This document shows positions 23,882 through 35,539 of a stretch of DNA of 64,000 nucleotides, one piece after another. How positions within the stretch are numbered: the first letter of the stretch is position 1; the number at the start of each line of letters is the position of its first letter. This stretch comes from Nemertoderma westbladi (taxonomy: Eukaryota > Xenacoelomorpha > Nemertodermatida > Nemertodermatidae): positions 1-64,000 of the forward strand of contig JAUCBJ010006179.1 in the NCBI GenBank assembly GCA_032718475.1. Direction: 5' to 3'. Both the position numbers and the translations under genes were made by a program. The notes below the pieces were generated by a model. The model searched no databases. It was not told where the DNA came from and worked only from the letters and a program-made list of their open reading frames with translations.

Positions 23882-24942
23882 TGTGGCTGGCCACGAAAAA
23901 AGGGACTTATGTCGCAAAACCTGATTCTGAGATAGTCGCGTTCAAAGGTTCCCTCTATTTTTGAATAAATTTAATTGGATTATCAATTTAGAAATTAGGG
24001 AAATTCAAATTGGTTCTGATATTCAAGATACCTAGGAAAGAACTTATTACAGGAAGCAATATAAGATGTTGCAGTGTTGTATATAACACTGTTTTAGTGT
24101 TTTCATGTCTGAATTTAGGACTTTAATAAATGGTACTTAATACGAGTAGGTAGGCCTACAGTTATTTTTTAAATGTAATATGGCTGTCATTCTGTTAATT
24201 TCTATTCGTTAGTTCTGAAATTTTGTAAGCACCTACTGCGATATTAAGTGACACTGAAGAATGAATCTCAGACTGTAATGTTCAATAGTCTACCGCTAGG
24301 GGCGATAATGTTCTAGAATGTAAATTGCTTGTCATTTTGGTAATTCCTGTCCGTTTGTTTTGAAATTTTGTAGACAACTACAATATAAAATGACACTGGA
24401 GAATGAATTCTAGCCTGTAATATTCAATAGTCTACCGCTAGGGGCGATAATGTTCTAGAATGTAAAATTTTTTTGAAAAAAAGTTTATTTTTTTTGAAAA
24501 AAAATTAATTTTTTTGAAAATATTTATTTTTTTGAAAAAAATTTTAAATTTACAAAAAAAAAATTTTTTTTGGTTAGGGGCCTACATGTTTTTTTGAAAA
24601 TTTTGCAAAAATTTTTTTTAAATAGTTCATTAACAATATTAAGGGTTTCAAAGTGTTAAAAGTTTGATAAAAAGCCGAATAACATTGACCTGCCTAACTA
24701 TATATAGCAAGAATTGCTATATGATATTATTAATCTTTTCAATTTTTTTTAAAAACAAAATAATTTTGAAAGGAGCTACCCGATTCACCTTCACATAAAT
24801 CGCTATAACTATTTTTTGGAAATAGATATTGAGACACCATTTTTTTTTGTTAAAATCTCTGTAAAATTCTGCATCTCATAGGCCTAATAACTCAAAATCG
24901 ACCTCCGGTAACATAAGGTCCCTTTTCTCGTGGCCAGCCACA
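23882..24942. mobile_element. Non-autonomous DNA transposon with TA target duplication
   Basis: Terminal inverted repeats start TGTGGCTGGCCACGA and run to about 30 bp, reading GGGACTTATGT on the left and GGGACCTTATGT on the right. They flank 1061 bp and are bordered by TA on both sides (23880-23881, 24943-24944). The interior has no transposase. It has diverged tandem units sharing TCTACCGCTAGGGGCGATAA at 24289 and 24431, and long A/T homopolymer stretches (24465-24620). A TA duplication suits Tc1/mariner-type mobilisation, though the TIR itself is not diagnostic. Confidence 0.75.
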
Positions 24943-25464
24943 TATACAAATTTACCAGCACCATATTGAATGCATTCCATCAGATAATACTGTATATGTC
25001 CCACTTTCGAATGCCAATAGCTCAGCTATTTCCCAACCAAATTGAAATGTTTGTACATATTTCGAATATTAGCACCGCCAGCTTTCCGTTGGACCAACAT
25101 ATCGATAAGGTTGAAGAACAACTGTGGTGCAACTGGTGCTATTTCGTCGGAGAAACCTTTTTTAAACGCTTGTAGCTAAAGAATAATAGCGGAAATAAAA
25201 ATTCTGGCTCACCCACTCGGGAGAAGGGAGGTGAAACTACCTCATTTCAAATTCTATACAATCTCATTAAGATTTGTAGAAAGATTTGTGGGGGGGGGGG
25301 GGGGGGGGTGTGTCCAGGTACATGAATTTCGACACTATGTATATTCCGGGGCATTGCAGTGGGACGTACATAAAAAAAAACAGTAGATTCCTATAGATAA
25401 AAATTAAATTATTATAGTTATTAGGAGTCCAAAACAACCTTGCGCTTTTATCCACTCGTTCTCT
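24943..25464. other. Non-coding with a 19-base G run
   Basis: No gene is supported. It contains G x19 at 25290-25308 and leads into the transposase start at 25465. The left end of the CACTA-like transposon should lie here or just upstream, but I could not find a convincing terminal repeat. Confidence 0.4.
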
Positions 25465-27634
25465 ATGATGGCATCGTATTGGACGTTTCGAAGGAAAGTA
25501 CGGAAAGGTGTTAGAGAAGATGTAGGAAGTATTACTGAGGATGATGATATGATAATATCTGATAATGAAAACAGTAAAAATGTGAATAATAATTGTGACT
25601 GTGAATTTCCAATTCAACCAGTAATTATTTGTGATGATGAAATTGATAACATTGACACTTCTAGTTGTAGCTGTGATTCATCAGAGTCCTCTTTCTGCCT
25701 CTCAGATGACTTCAATAATGGTGAACTTGGTGACACTGGGGTACCATAAATAACCGTTACCGGTAGTGACGAACCAAAAACAAGTCCTACCGGTAGCTTA
25801 AAATCATCCTTGGCTTTGTGGGCTATAAAACATAATGTCACTCATACGGCGGCGAACGATTTGTTGGCAATCTTAAATGACAACCAGATTGGAGATCTAC
25901 CTAAGGATACTAGAACGTTGTTAAAGACGCCCAGGATTTCCAATGCCATATCTATTTTTGCAGATGAGGCTTTACCTTCTGGTCATGATGTGAATGCGAG
26001 CAATTTTCTCTATCGTGGTATCTCGAAATTCCTTGATAAATTTCTAAGTGAAGTCCTATCACTACATCCTACAATACATAATTCAACGGACCTTATTGAA
26101 TTAAAGACTAACATAGATGGTCTTCCGTTATTCGATAACTCAAAAGTGCAGTTTTGGCCAATTTTAGGAATTTTGAGTATATTAGAAATTGTTTCAAAAC
26201 CATTTGTAATTGCAATTTATTGTGGGGATGGTAAGCCGGGATCATTAGATAAATATCTCAATGATTTTGTTTCTGAAGCAAATGCTTTAAGCCTCAATGG
26301 TATTTATAACAACGATAAATTGTGGAAATTTCGGGTGCAATTAATTATTTGCGATTATCCAGCCAAAACGTATATTGCAAATAAAAGGCCATAATGGTTA
26401 TGCTGGGTGCGATAAATGCACATGTACTGGAACATGGTACAACAATCGAATGATATTTGCACAATGTGATAGTGAGCATAGAACTGAAGACTCTTTCCGT
26501 ACCAAAAAAGATGCAGCTCATCACATTTGCAGTACAGGTACACCACTCTTAGGTTTAAAACATTTCGACATTGTGAAGCAAACTCCGATTGATGGGATGC
26601 ATCTTCTTTATTTAGGTTATATGCGTAAATTATTGCTTGGATGGTTAAAGGGCCCACTGTACATCCGTCTGCAATCTAGAGATACACAAGCAATTTCTTC
26701 TGGTATACAGTATCAGTTGGGTTTAGTGCCATTAGAGTTCTCTAGGAGACCGAGGTCCATTGACCTTTTGGAACGTTGGAAAGCTACTGAATTCCGTCAA
26801 TTTTTACTTTTCATCGGGCCTGTTGTCTTGAGAAATGTCCTTACAAATGATAGGTATTGCCATTTTTTACTTTTACACTTATCAGCGCGTATTTTATCAT
26901 CTCAGCATCCATTTATTACCACAGAACAGGTAAAATATGCTGATAGCTTGATACAGGAGTACTTCCGGCTGGTTTCGGTAATATATTCCAAAGATATGTT
27001 AATCTATAACACCCATGGTCTTACTCACTTATCAGATGATGTCCTAAGATATGGCTCTTTGGAAAAATTCAGTTCATTCCCATTCGAATCTTATTTGGGG
27101 ATTCTGAAAAGGAGAATACGTTCATTCCGCAGTCCTCTGGCATAAGCTGAGAAACGTTTATTTGAAATTGATAGTGCCACCGGAACCACCACCATTTATA
27201 AACATATGAAAGAACTTCCGACACTTAAGCGCAGAATTAATATTATTATCGAAGATAGACATTCTTTTGCATCATATCGTGACCTCGAGTGTGAATTGTA
27301 TAAAATAAGTTTGAAAAAAGGTGAGAATATAGTTATGTGCAAAGAAACTAAGTCTATATTTATAATTTCGGAGATATTGAAACACTGCGAAGACGATAAA
27401 ATACAACTGAGAGTTTCCGAAGTACCACGGAAATACATAACTGACTTTTATACATATCCATGCCCATCCTCGAATTTTGATATCCTTTTAATTAAGTATA
27501 ACGTAATGGGTGACATACAGTATCCTACGAAGTTAGTAATGTTCACTTCTATTCGCTTCACTAAAATGTGTTGTCTTTACTATAACAATCACGAGACCTT
27601 TGTGTTGTTACCGCTCCTTCATACTGCTAAATAG
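25465..27634 (+). pseudogene. CACTA/Tnp2-type (Transposase_21-like) transposase, decayed
   Basis: One frame of about 720 codons begins with an acidic Asp/Ser-rich N-terminus (ATG 25465). It is broken by TAA at 25747, a 1 bp shift near 26380 and TAA at 27143. Similarity to the Tnp2/Transposase_21 group is judged from the order of motifs: LPLFDNSKVQFWPILG, AIYCGDGKPGSLDKYLNDF, ICDYPAKTYI, GHNGYAGCDKCTCTG (zinc-ribbon-like), PIDGMHLLYLG, RWKATEFR-type, NTHGLTHLSDD and FPFESYLG. The three stops/shifts make it non-functional as a single protein. The following spliced DUF4806 gene is in the same orientation and is a likely partner. Confidence 0.65.
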
Positions 27635-27729
27635 ACTAAATAAATTTAATTAATATAATCAGAATATTGAATATCTTGACTCTATTTTATAATTTGACTT
27701 TCCCATTGTACTATAATAAATTAATAGCA

Positions 27730-30700
27730 ATGCGGCGTCAAGAGTCCCCCTCTAGCAGTGTTTTCAACAAGCGATATGTTGTTGTTGAATTTCCTGTGCA
27801 AAAAGAGGTGGAATGGGGTCTTAGCTCTTGGATCCAGCATTTGGATGAGTCATCGAGAACGGGGTCGATTTATTGGCCACATAATGTCAACAAATTTCGT
27901 ACGAAGAAGGAGCCAGTTCATGCAAATGAGTTTTCGAAATGGACCATTTATTCCATTAAAGTTTTGGATTTTACAAGTAAGTTGCGTTTGGTTACATACA
28001 TGGTTATTTATTACTAATTTTGTACAGCCCAACTTCGTCCGTTATTATCTGTTACCACCTCAAAGTCCCTTAGTGGTTAAATCCGTTGCCTTGAATTCTC
28101 TCCTGGGGTCAATGGTTCGATCCCCGCATGGGGGACAGGGCAGATTTCGTTTCGGCACGAATGCTTCAAAGGGACTAGCCACGGCGCATCTCTGCCTTGC
28201 ATCCTTAAATTGTACCGCAGCTAAATGAGTTCCTGAGTTTCCTTCGGGCAGAATATATCTGGGGGACCCCACTGGAAATAAAGCAACCCCCCCCCCCCCC
28301 CCCCCCCATCTATATCCGGTAATTGAAAGTAATTTCACACATCACAAGATTCTGCACCTTTCTGCAAATATTGTATTTCACTATATACTGTACTATACGA
28401 TATTCTACGACTATCTGGCAATGGTGGAAGGAGAAACGGCGCCATACAATAATGAGGTTAATGATAGGGGTTTAAGAGTTGTGACAGCGTTACAGCGCAG
28501 TTGCGTAACCAAGGGGGTGGATGCTACTGTTATAGTTTTATTGTTCCACCCACGCGAAATTTGGGAACTTACTCTTGTTTTAAACCGTAACCCTCTGGTA
28601 TGTTTTTCATTTTTATTCCTCTTAAAATATACCTCTACTATCTTCCACTATTACCATACGAATAATTAGTAATATATATTTTAAGAAATTACAATTACAC
28701 CTAAAATCGCAAAAAACGTTTCAGCAAAGAAATGCCCCCTCCCCCGTTCTAAAAAATATTGAATTACAGACCACTGTTAGATATTTATTTCTAGGTTTCT
28801 TTATATTTATACTTTTATTTTATGATCTTAGCCTTCTTCGATCTTTCGACATTTGGAACCACTACCATCAACAACAACCACACTTGTCACTCAACCTGAA
28901 CTTCCCCATACAGTTGAGCCAATACTTGCCGGTGCCGCGACATCTGTAAGTACGGGTGTGGCGGTGTAATCTGTGCTGTAATATAATGTTATATAATTAT
29001 TAATCCATAGGCTAATATAGTTAGCATAATAGCGGAATTACGGAACACTTGCTGTGAGTAATAATTATCCAAGCCCAACAACTATAATACACCATACCAA
29101 TAGCCTTATGTCTACAGTATAATCTGTTATTAATTAGGTATTTTGTTTATTTCTGTCCGCGCAAGTAAGTGTTTTTAATTCGACCCTATGAAATGTGTGA
29201 TAAGTACCATTATCGCGAGCTGCTCGATGACATCTAAGTTATGCCGATGTTTTAAGTATCAACTGAGTGTTGGAGGTACTGTATCACCGAACTAAACTCT
29301 AATTAGCCTACATTGAAACCTAATCTAAATTTAACATATTTTATTTAATTTTAGAATTTGGAATCAACATTCAACTTTCAACAAAGCAATCTTACCACTC
29401 TTACCACATGTGATCCTTTATCATTACCGGTGCCTGTTGATAGCCATAATTATAACTCGGTATGTACTGATAGCAACTACTGTATCTTCATATTTTTTAG
29501 TTTTTCATTTCATATAGAGCAGATTTTTGTGAGGATTCCAAATCTGAGAACTGATTAGCAATATATCTATATTCAATATTATTATTATTATACAGCGCAT
29601 TACATTACCTTACCCGCTGATGGACAACTTTTAAAATCGAGCATTACTATTTATTACTACAGTATTACTATTTATTATTCGAAATTACACTAACGGTAAG
29701 GGCCCATTTATACTCAGCCGTACGACAACGTCGTGCGGCATCCGTGAGGTCAACGTACGGCCTCATCCATGGCCGTAAGGCGTCATGCATTCAATGATTC
29801 CAATACATTTAAATTTGTATCAAATATGTTGAAGAACAAGTTTTGTTAGGCCTGTAGAATAGTTATAAAAATCCTAGCTAGTATAGTAAAACAACAATTT
29901 AGTAAATTGCGGGGGGGGGGGGGGGGTTGCGGAAATGTTACTACTTTATTTCACTCCTTATGTACCGTATTAGTATGTAATATATTTGATTTTCATACTG
30001 TAGCTTTAAGTAATACTATGATAAATCTTGTAGTAGTGCTTTTTATCAAATTTTTAAATGTTAAAAAATTTAAAATGTGAACCAGATTTTATTTACTCGA
30101 AGTGCTTAGTTTTTGCTGTACATTAGTGTTTAAACGGGATTCCGGCAAAAAATGTAACCCCGGTTCCGATCCCGACTTTTTTGGAAAGGGATCCCGAAGT
30201 ATAAATAGTGAAGTAAAATTGTTGAATACCGGAAAAACCGGGAAATTTTTTTGTCAAAATCGCTCGCCTCCCTGCGTATGCGTAAGTTATGTTTCTCAAT
30301 CATTTATTAATTTAATATTATTGCAGATAACTGACAATGTTACAACTGCTAATATTACTCAAATCGCTCCGCCAAAACGATCATCCTCGACATCATTGAT
30401 TCTCGCAAAATTAAATGAGATAATACTGAAGCAAAAGGAGCACGACGTCATCTTAAAGAGGCTCCTAGAGGTGAAGGAAAATGTGTCCTCTCCAATCCCC
30501 GATGGCGATGATATTGATTTAAAGTTGCCACTAAAGTCTATCGACGACTTTCCTCAGATTGAGGAAATTTTGAAGGAGGGCAGCAGTAGGGACGTCCTAA
30601 AGCGTCGAGTTCGTGGGGTTGGTGACTCCTCCATGGGAGACAATACACGCGCCGCTATGCGGATGTTAATGACGGATGAGGTGGCGCAGAATGTTAATTG

Positions 30701-30878
30701 GCGTGGAAAAGGCGGGAAGGTTCCTTTCGGGGAAAAGTTACTATGTAATGTAATGACCGAAGGTCTAAGTAATTCCTCGCTATTTAAGGACGAAGTTGGA
30801 GCAAACCAAACAATTCATAAAATTATGAAAGTGTGGTTGAAACACGCCAAAGAACGATGTATAAAATCTCACCAATAA
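27730..30878 (+). CDS. Spliced DUF4806-type gene, partner of the CACTA-like transposase
   Basis: The first exon (27730-27976) encodes a short N-terminal domain (YVVVEFPVQKEVEWGLSSWI, then IYWPHNVNKF). The last exon (30327-30878) carries the DUF4806 domain (LKSIDDFPQIEEILKEG..., MLMTDEVAQNVNWRGKGGK..., IMKVWLKHAKER). Between them are two open exons, 28832-28945 (38 codons) and 29355-29459 (35 codons). Both have consensus AG/GT borders and phase 0, matching the last exon. Exon 1 ends in phase 1, so either an additional exon lies in 27977-28831 or an indel has broken the join. A tRNA-derived SINE sits in that first intron. The N-terminal plus DUF4806 combination occurs widely in invertebrate repetitive gene families, and its biochemical function is not known to me. 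Confidence 0.6.
28061..28307 (+). repeat. tRNA-derived SINE
   Basis: An internal Pol III promoter is visible: A box-like TAGTGGTTAAATCCG (about 28074) and B box GGTTCGATCCC (about 28112). A non-tRNA body follows (TCTGCCTTGCATCCTTAAA..., GGCAGAATATATCTGGGGG..., CTGGAAATAAAG), ending in C x21 (28287-28307). A diverged second copy lies at about 48440-48552. The clover-leaf is not complete enough for a functional tRNA gene. Confidence 0.7.
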
Positions 30879-33129
30879 AAACTAACAATAATAACTCTAG
30901 TACTACAGTATGTATTACCAATATTGAATCAAAATTACGTATATATTGTATGTGAAGTATTAGGGCATTATTGAATAGGTCGGTAAAGTTGGAAGGTACA
31001 TTGAAATTAGGATTCCTTGAAAAGAAATCTTTAAGTTTGCGTTGCGAAAAATGCGAAAACTTTTTTTTAAACAATATTTTCTTAAGATGCAAAAAAACGT
31101 TTTAGAAACAATTTTTTAATTATCGTTTGTGACTGTGAGATAGCGCGACGGGGGTCTACGATTTCGTGATGATTTGTGAAAAAGGGGGAGGGGGGGGGGG
31201 GTCTAAATTGTAAAAAAAAGGGTGTGACGTAATTTAATAATCTGAAAAAATATTCTCTATTCTGCCTCCATCTTAACCTCAACGGTCTGTCGAACAAGTT
31301 TTCTTTCAAATGTCAAGCAATACGCTAAAGATTTCAAGAAAAATGCGGAGGGGGGGGGGGGGGCTTCACGTATCACCAGAAAATGACACTATATTACGGA
31401 ATTACGGGTCATAGTGTTAAATGAATAGTAATAATGTTAACATATTTTTACTAACCTCGTTTTATTGCGCGCAGTTAAATGAGGAAGCATTTTCAATTCC
31501 CTCATTTCTGAAGGCATTTAATTTAAATAATCCTTGTAAAGTTTAGAACCTAATTTCATGCAAATATAGAAGGAAAAATCAAACATTGTTTTTCAAAAAT
31601 GATGACAATGGAGACTTTAATTACCAATCGCTTGGTCTTAAAATTAAGCACTAAAGAATAAATAAAATTTTATGTTAATGACTATTTATATCACGTTGAT
31701 AAAAGGATAAAACGATTATAGGAAAACAGTAAAGTAAACGAGTAGACCTACTGTTTTCCTATAAAGTAATTTTATCAGTGTGTATAATTTTGTTCAAAAA
31801 TTGAAATATTTCTCTCCGACTTCCCGATGAGGCGTTGTTTAATACAACGTACCGTTAGCGGTACCGTACAGTGTTTATCGCCAACTGCTGTTTGATATGC
31901 TGATTGCAAGGCCTACTCCTAGAGTACTATGGTGCGCCATAGAATTTGACCCCATAAGTTTGGTTTACGTATAGGTGAGCGTACAAAAAACTGACAGAAG
32001 GATTGAAATGTTTCAATTTTTATATAATATGTTAAAAATGAATACTTGAAGAAAGTCTAAGAAGGCTCGGTGAAGAGGGTTATGATTGGATGTGGATAGG
32101 CTGTTTTCAATAATGCTCAGTTTATACAGTAGTTAGTTATATATAACGTTACGTATACATTGATGTGCATAGTTACTGTAGAAGTATAACTGGTGGGTGC
32201 TTAAAAATGTGTAATAAATTTATGTTAAAATCGAAAATGTTTAATCAATGACTTTAATAAAATCTAAAATACTGACTGAAATTAATTAATTAGTCATATT
32301 GTGCCAATTAGACTATTTAAACAGTCCAGCAAGTAAAGAAAAATTACCAAAATTAATATAAATGACCTTATGATAAGTGAGCGTGATCAGTGAGTTGTAG
32401 AATTCGCCTAACAAAGGGTGGCTTTTGCTAGAAGCCCAGCTACTGTAGAACGTGCCAATATGCACTGCGGCTATCCCAGATAAAACCTCATTTAATAATA
32501 AAAGGACAGCCGATGATATAACAAAAAGTCATTACTAATCCATCTGAGTAAATTACGTATATATTGCTTGTGGCATGTGGTGTGAGCTTATTATACAAGG
32601 CCGTGTTGTTTTCTAAGTTGTTGTCTTAAGGGTCAAATTATATATATAATTATTATTATAGGTTCATGACGAATAAAGACCAAAAAAAGACGTCAGTTAA
32701 TATTGAAAATGTACGTCTTTAATGGGTCAGGAAGACGTCATAATTGGTCTTTTCATGTCATTAAATGTCGTCATTTGCCGTCTTTAATATGACGTCTCTG
32801 AAAGACGTCTTTTTGACGGACTTAGGACGAGCAAAATGACGTCAATTAGGACGTCTTTTCCAAGGACGTCATTGACCAAAAAAGACGTCATTACGACGTC
32901 TTTTTGACGTCCGTGTGCTTATAGGGTATAGCTAATGTTTTTTATTGTTGGTAGCAGTTTTAGTTGTGTTGAAAATGAATTTAGCTAAATTTAAATTTCA
33001 AAAATATTCCAGAATAAGCAAAAACTGTATATAAAATATTTTTATTTTTGAGTAAAATTTTTGAATAGCTAGTATTTTGATAAATAGAAGCTAGAATAAA
33101 AAATATTATAGAATGTTGACTATGTTCTA
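30879..33129. other. Non-coding stretch with G runs and a GACGTC cluster
   Basis: I find no supported gene in these 2.2 kb. It holds G-rich runs at 31184-31201 and 31350-31363. At 31373-31399 there is a 27 bp motif (...AGAAAATGACACTATATT...) that reappears inverted at 50751-50777. A dense cluster of GACGTC-like motifs lies at 32679-32915 (listed separately). Confidence 0.5.
32679..32915. repeat. Cluster of GACGTC-type palindromic motifs
   Basis: Within about 235 bp the core GACGTC or ACGTC/GACGT recurs more than a dozen times, spaced irregularly. Related blocks such as GACCAAAAAA.GACGTCA occur at both ends (about 32679 and 32874). The palindrome can match CREB/ATF sites, but the density and the direct repeat at the edges look more like the subterminal repeats of a DNA transposon or a degenerate satellite. 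Confidence 0.6.
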
Positions 33130-33829
33130 CAGTACAGGCCACCAGAAAAAGCAGATTTCATCCAATGTGATCACATGTGAACACATTTGTTCTTGTCATC
33201 TGATTGGCAGGTTATGGCGAGTTATCTTCTAGATCACACAGCAGGAGGCTAACTTGCTGGGACCGACAAAGGATTTGTGTGCGGTGCGCCTGTATGTCTG
33301 ATCAGGTAGATGAGAGAGCCCCCAGGGCGTAATATTGCGGACATGGGCTGTATCGGTAGAGAGAGAACTACATACAAGACCACATGGAGGTTCATGGAGT
33401 GTATGGGAGTGGATGGGTGGGTATATGGATGGAGGAGCCTAGACCATTGAATAATTAATTTAGGGCAGGGAGATGTCGCGCCATTAGTCTGACACCGAGA
33501 GGGCACAGAGAAACACCAGAAGATGCCTTAACAGCACTAACTATAGGCCTGCCTACTAGACACTATAACCGCACACTACTGTATAAAGGTAAACAATATC
33601 CTTATCGCATTTCCAGCTGCAGTGAGTGACAGTTCGCGGCAAACAACAGAGAGTTTCCAGATTACTGAGCGTTTCAAAAGTATTCAATTGTATCCTTTGG
33701 CGAAAAAATGTTGGTTGTTGCCAATTCAATTATGTTCAATTGTCCCGTTCAACAACATTACACTGCTACACATTTGATCAAATGTGTTCACAATTGTACA
33801 AATCTGCGTTTTCTGGTGGCCTGTACTGT
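33130..33829. mobile_element. Tc1/mariner-type non-autonomous element (MITE-like, 700 bp)
   Basis: Inverted repeats CAGTACAGGCCACCAGAAAA (left, 33130) and its complement (ending 33829) match over about 29 bp with one mismatch. TA flanks both ends (33128-33129 and 33830-33831). CAG/CTG termini with a TA duplication are characteristic of Tc1-like elements. Interiors of the arms keep further similarity (GTGAACACATTTG in both). There is no transposase inside. Mobilisation would require a transposase in trans. Confidence 0.8.
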
Positions 33830-33895
33830 AGCAAATAAAATATAAAAGTCAAAGAAGCTTTAGCTCGTGGAAAACAATTGAATGGGGGTTTCGAC

Positions 33896-35442
33896 GGTAC
33901 TACTCTGTTATGGGTACCCACTTTTTAAACAAATTGTTTCATATGAAAATGGCTTTTATTATGAGGTTTTTTGTTCTAGAACAAATATTTAACTTTCTGC
34001 CAGTACGATGGTAGCTAGTAATTTTGATTTTGTATTAGCTAGTATTTTTTATTAGCTAGTTAAAAAAAATTTAATTGAAAAATTGAAAAAAAATTTACCA
34101 CGTTTTTTCTTGTAAAAATTTATTTTATTATGAGGTTTTTTTTATCTAGAACAAATATTTGACCTTCTGACAGTAAGATGGTAGCTAGTACTTTTGATTT
34201 TGTGTTAGCTAGTACTATTTATTAGCTAGTAATGTAAGATATACTGGTAATTTAATTCTCAATTATATATTTGCATGGAATAATTTATGAGTCATGGTGT
34301 AGCTAGTAATTTTTATTTGATAGTCAAAGTAGCTAGTAATTATTCACTAGCTAGTTTTTTATATTTTATACAAAATATAGTTTTTACTTATTTTACTTAT
34401 TTAGGCATATTTTAATTATTACTAGATTTATTTATCTTTTTATTAACTTGGGAGGTAAAATTATAATTCAAAATAATGCACATTTTTTTATATAATTATA
34501 TGCAATTAAATTTTATTATTATATTACATTGACCAAATCCATAAAACCAAAATTAAATATAAAACTGCACCAGCATCCCACCACCAATCAGAACAAAACA
34601 ATTAAGACAATAAAATTTAACATACAATTAAAAATGGTGCACCGTGAATTATTAATGGTCTGCGAGGTCATTCCCCCGCAGACCCGCACCATCCCCAAAG
34701 CCCAGCAGCGCCCTCCAGGGACGCCGGCCACCACGCAAACAGAGGGAGTTGGAGCGGAGGAGCGCGAACTGAAGCCGCCTCCGAACTCCCCCGAGAACGC
34801 AGGCTAGGCCACGATCCCGCATCCCCTGCCGCCGAGCCACAAGGGTCTCAGCGAGGTGGCTGATGAAGGTATCTGTTTTATCTTAATTTATCTTTTTATT
34901 AGTCACTTCGAGAATATATTGATGATATGGAAATTGTCTAAATAAAAGGGGCACTACAAAATTTATTTTGTAATTTTAAGATCACTAGCTACCTTTAAAA
35001 ACACTACCGGTAGCTACCATAATAAAAAATAATAGCTAACCTCTCTCAGAAGGTGAAATAATTTATGTTCTAGAACAAAAAACCATCTTGATAATATCCA
35101 TTAACATGGTCCAAAATATTATTTTGTAATTTTAAGATCACTAGCTACCTTAATAAAAAATAATAGGTAACCTCTCTCAGAAGGTGAAATTTATGTTCTA
35201 GAACGAAAAACATCATGATAATATGCAATAACATGGTAAAAAAATTGATCAAAAATTAGGTACCAAAAATTTGGTTTTGTAAGTAGCTACCTAAAAGAAA
35301 TCACTAGCTACCATAAAAAAACAATAGCTAACGTCTAACAGAAGATGACATTAATGTTCTAAAACAAAAAACCTCAAGATAATAGCCATTAACATGGTCA
35401 AATAAACGGTCAAAAAGTGGGTACCCATAACATAGTAGTACC
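33896..35442. mobile_element. 1547 bp DNA transposon with 9 bp target duplication (Mutator-like, non-autonomous)
   Basis: The ends read GGTACTACT.TGTTATGGGT inward from both sides, and similarity of the arms extends well over 80 bp (shared blocks GGTACCCACTTTTT, TTGAGG/ATGAGGTTTTTTGTT). A perfect 9 bp direct repeat GGTTTCGAC borders it (33887-33895 and 35443-35451). A 9 bp duplication with long inverted repeats is the hallmark of Mutator-like elements. The interior has many TAGCTAGTA motifs and a GC-rich island, and no transposase. A 54 bp remnant of one end recurs at 46279-46332. Confidence 0.8.
34634..34866 (+). other. GC-rich island captured inside the Mutator-like element
   Basis: About 230 bp is strikingly GC-rich inside an otherwise very AT-rich element. 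A short open stretch (about 34634-34807) reads ATGGTGCACC... and is rich in Pro, Glu and Gln codons. Length and composition do not prove coding. It may be captured host or retroelement DNA, as Mutator-like elements often carry foreign fragments. Confidence 0.45.
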
Positions 35443-35539
35443 GGTTTCGACATGACGAACTACAGTAGTACCCTATTTACGTTTCAAAAGACGAAATATT
35501 TCTCATAATAGGACAATCGAAGGTGAAACATCCCAACAT

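Noticed and set aside
28061-28150. Functional tRNA gene
   Set aside because: A and B boxes are present but no proper anticodon or acceptor stems form, and SINE body and tail follow.
32679-32915. CREB-regulated enhancer
   Set aside because: Motif match alone is too weak; repeat-like edges make a mobile or satellite origin at least as likely, so it is listed as a repeat only.
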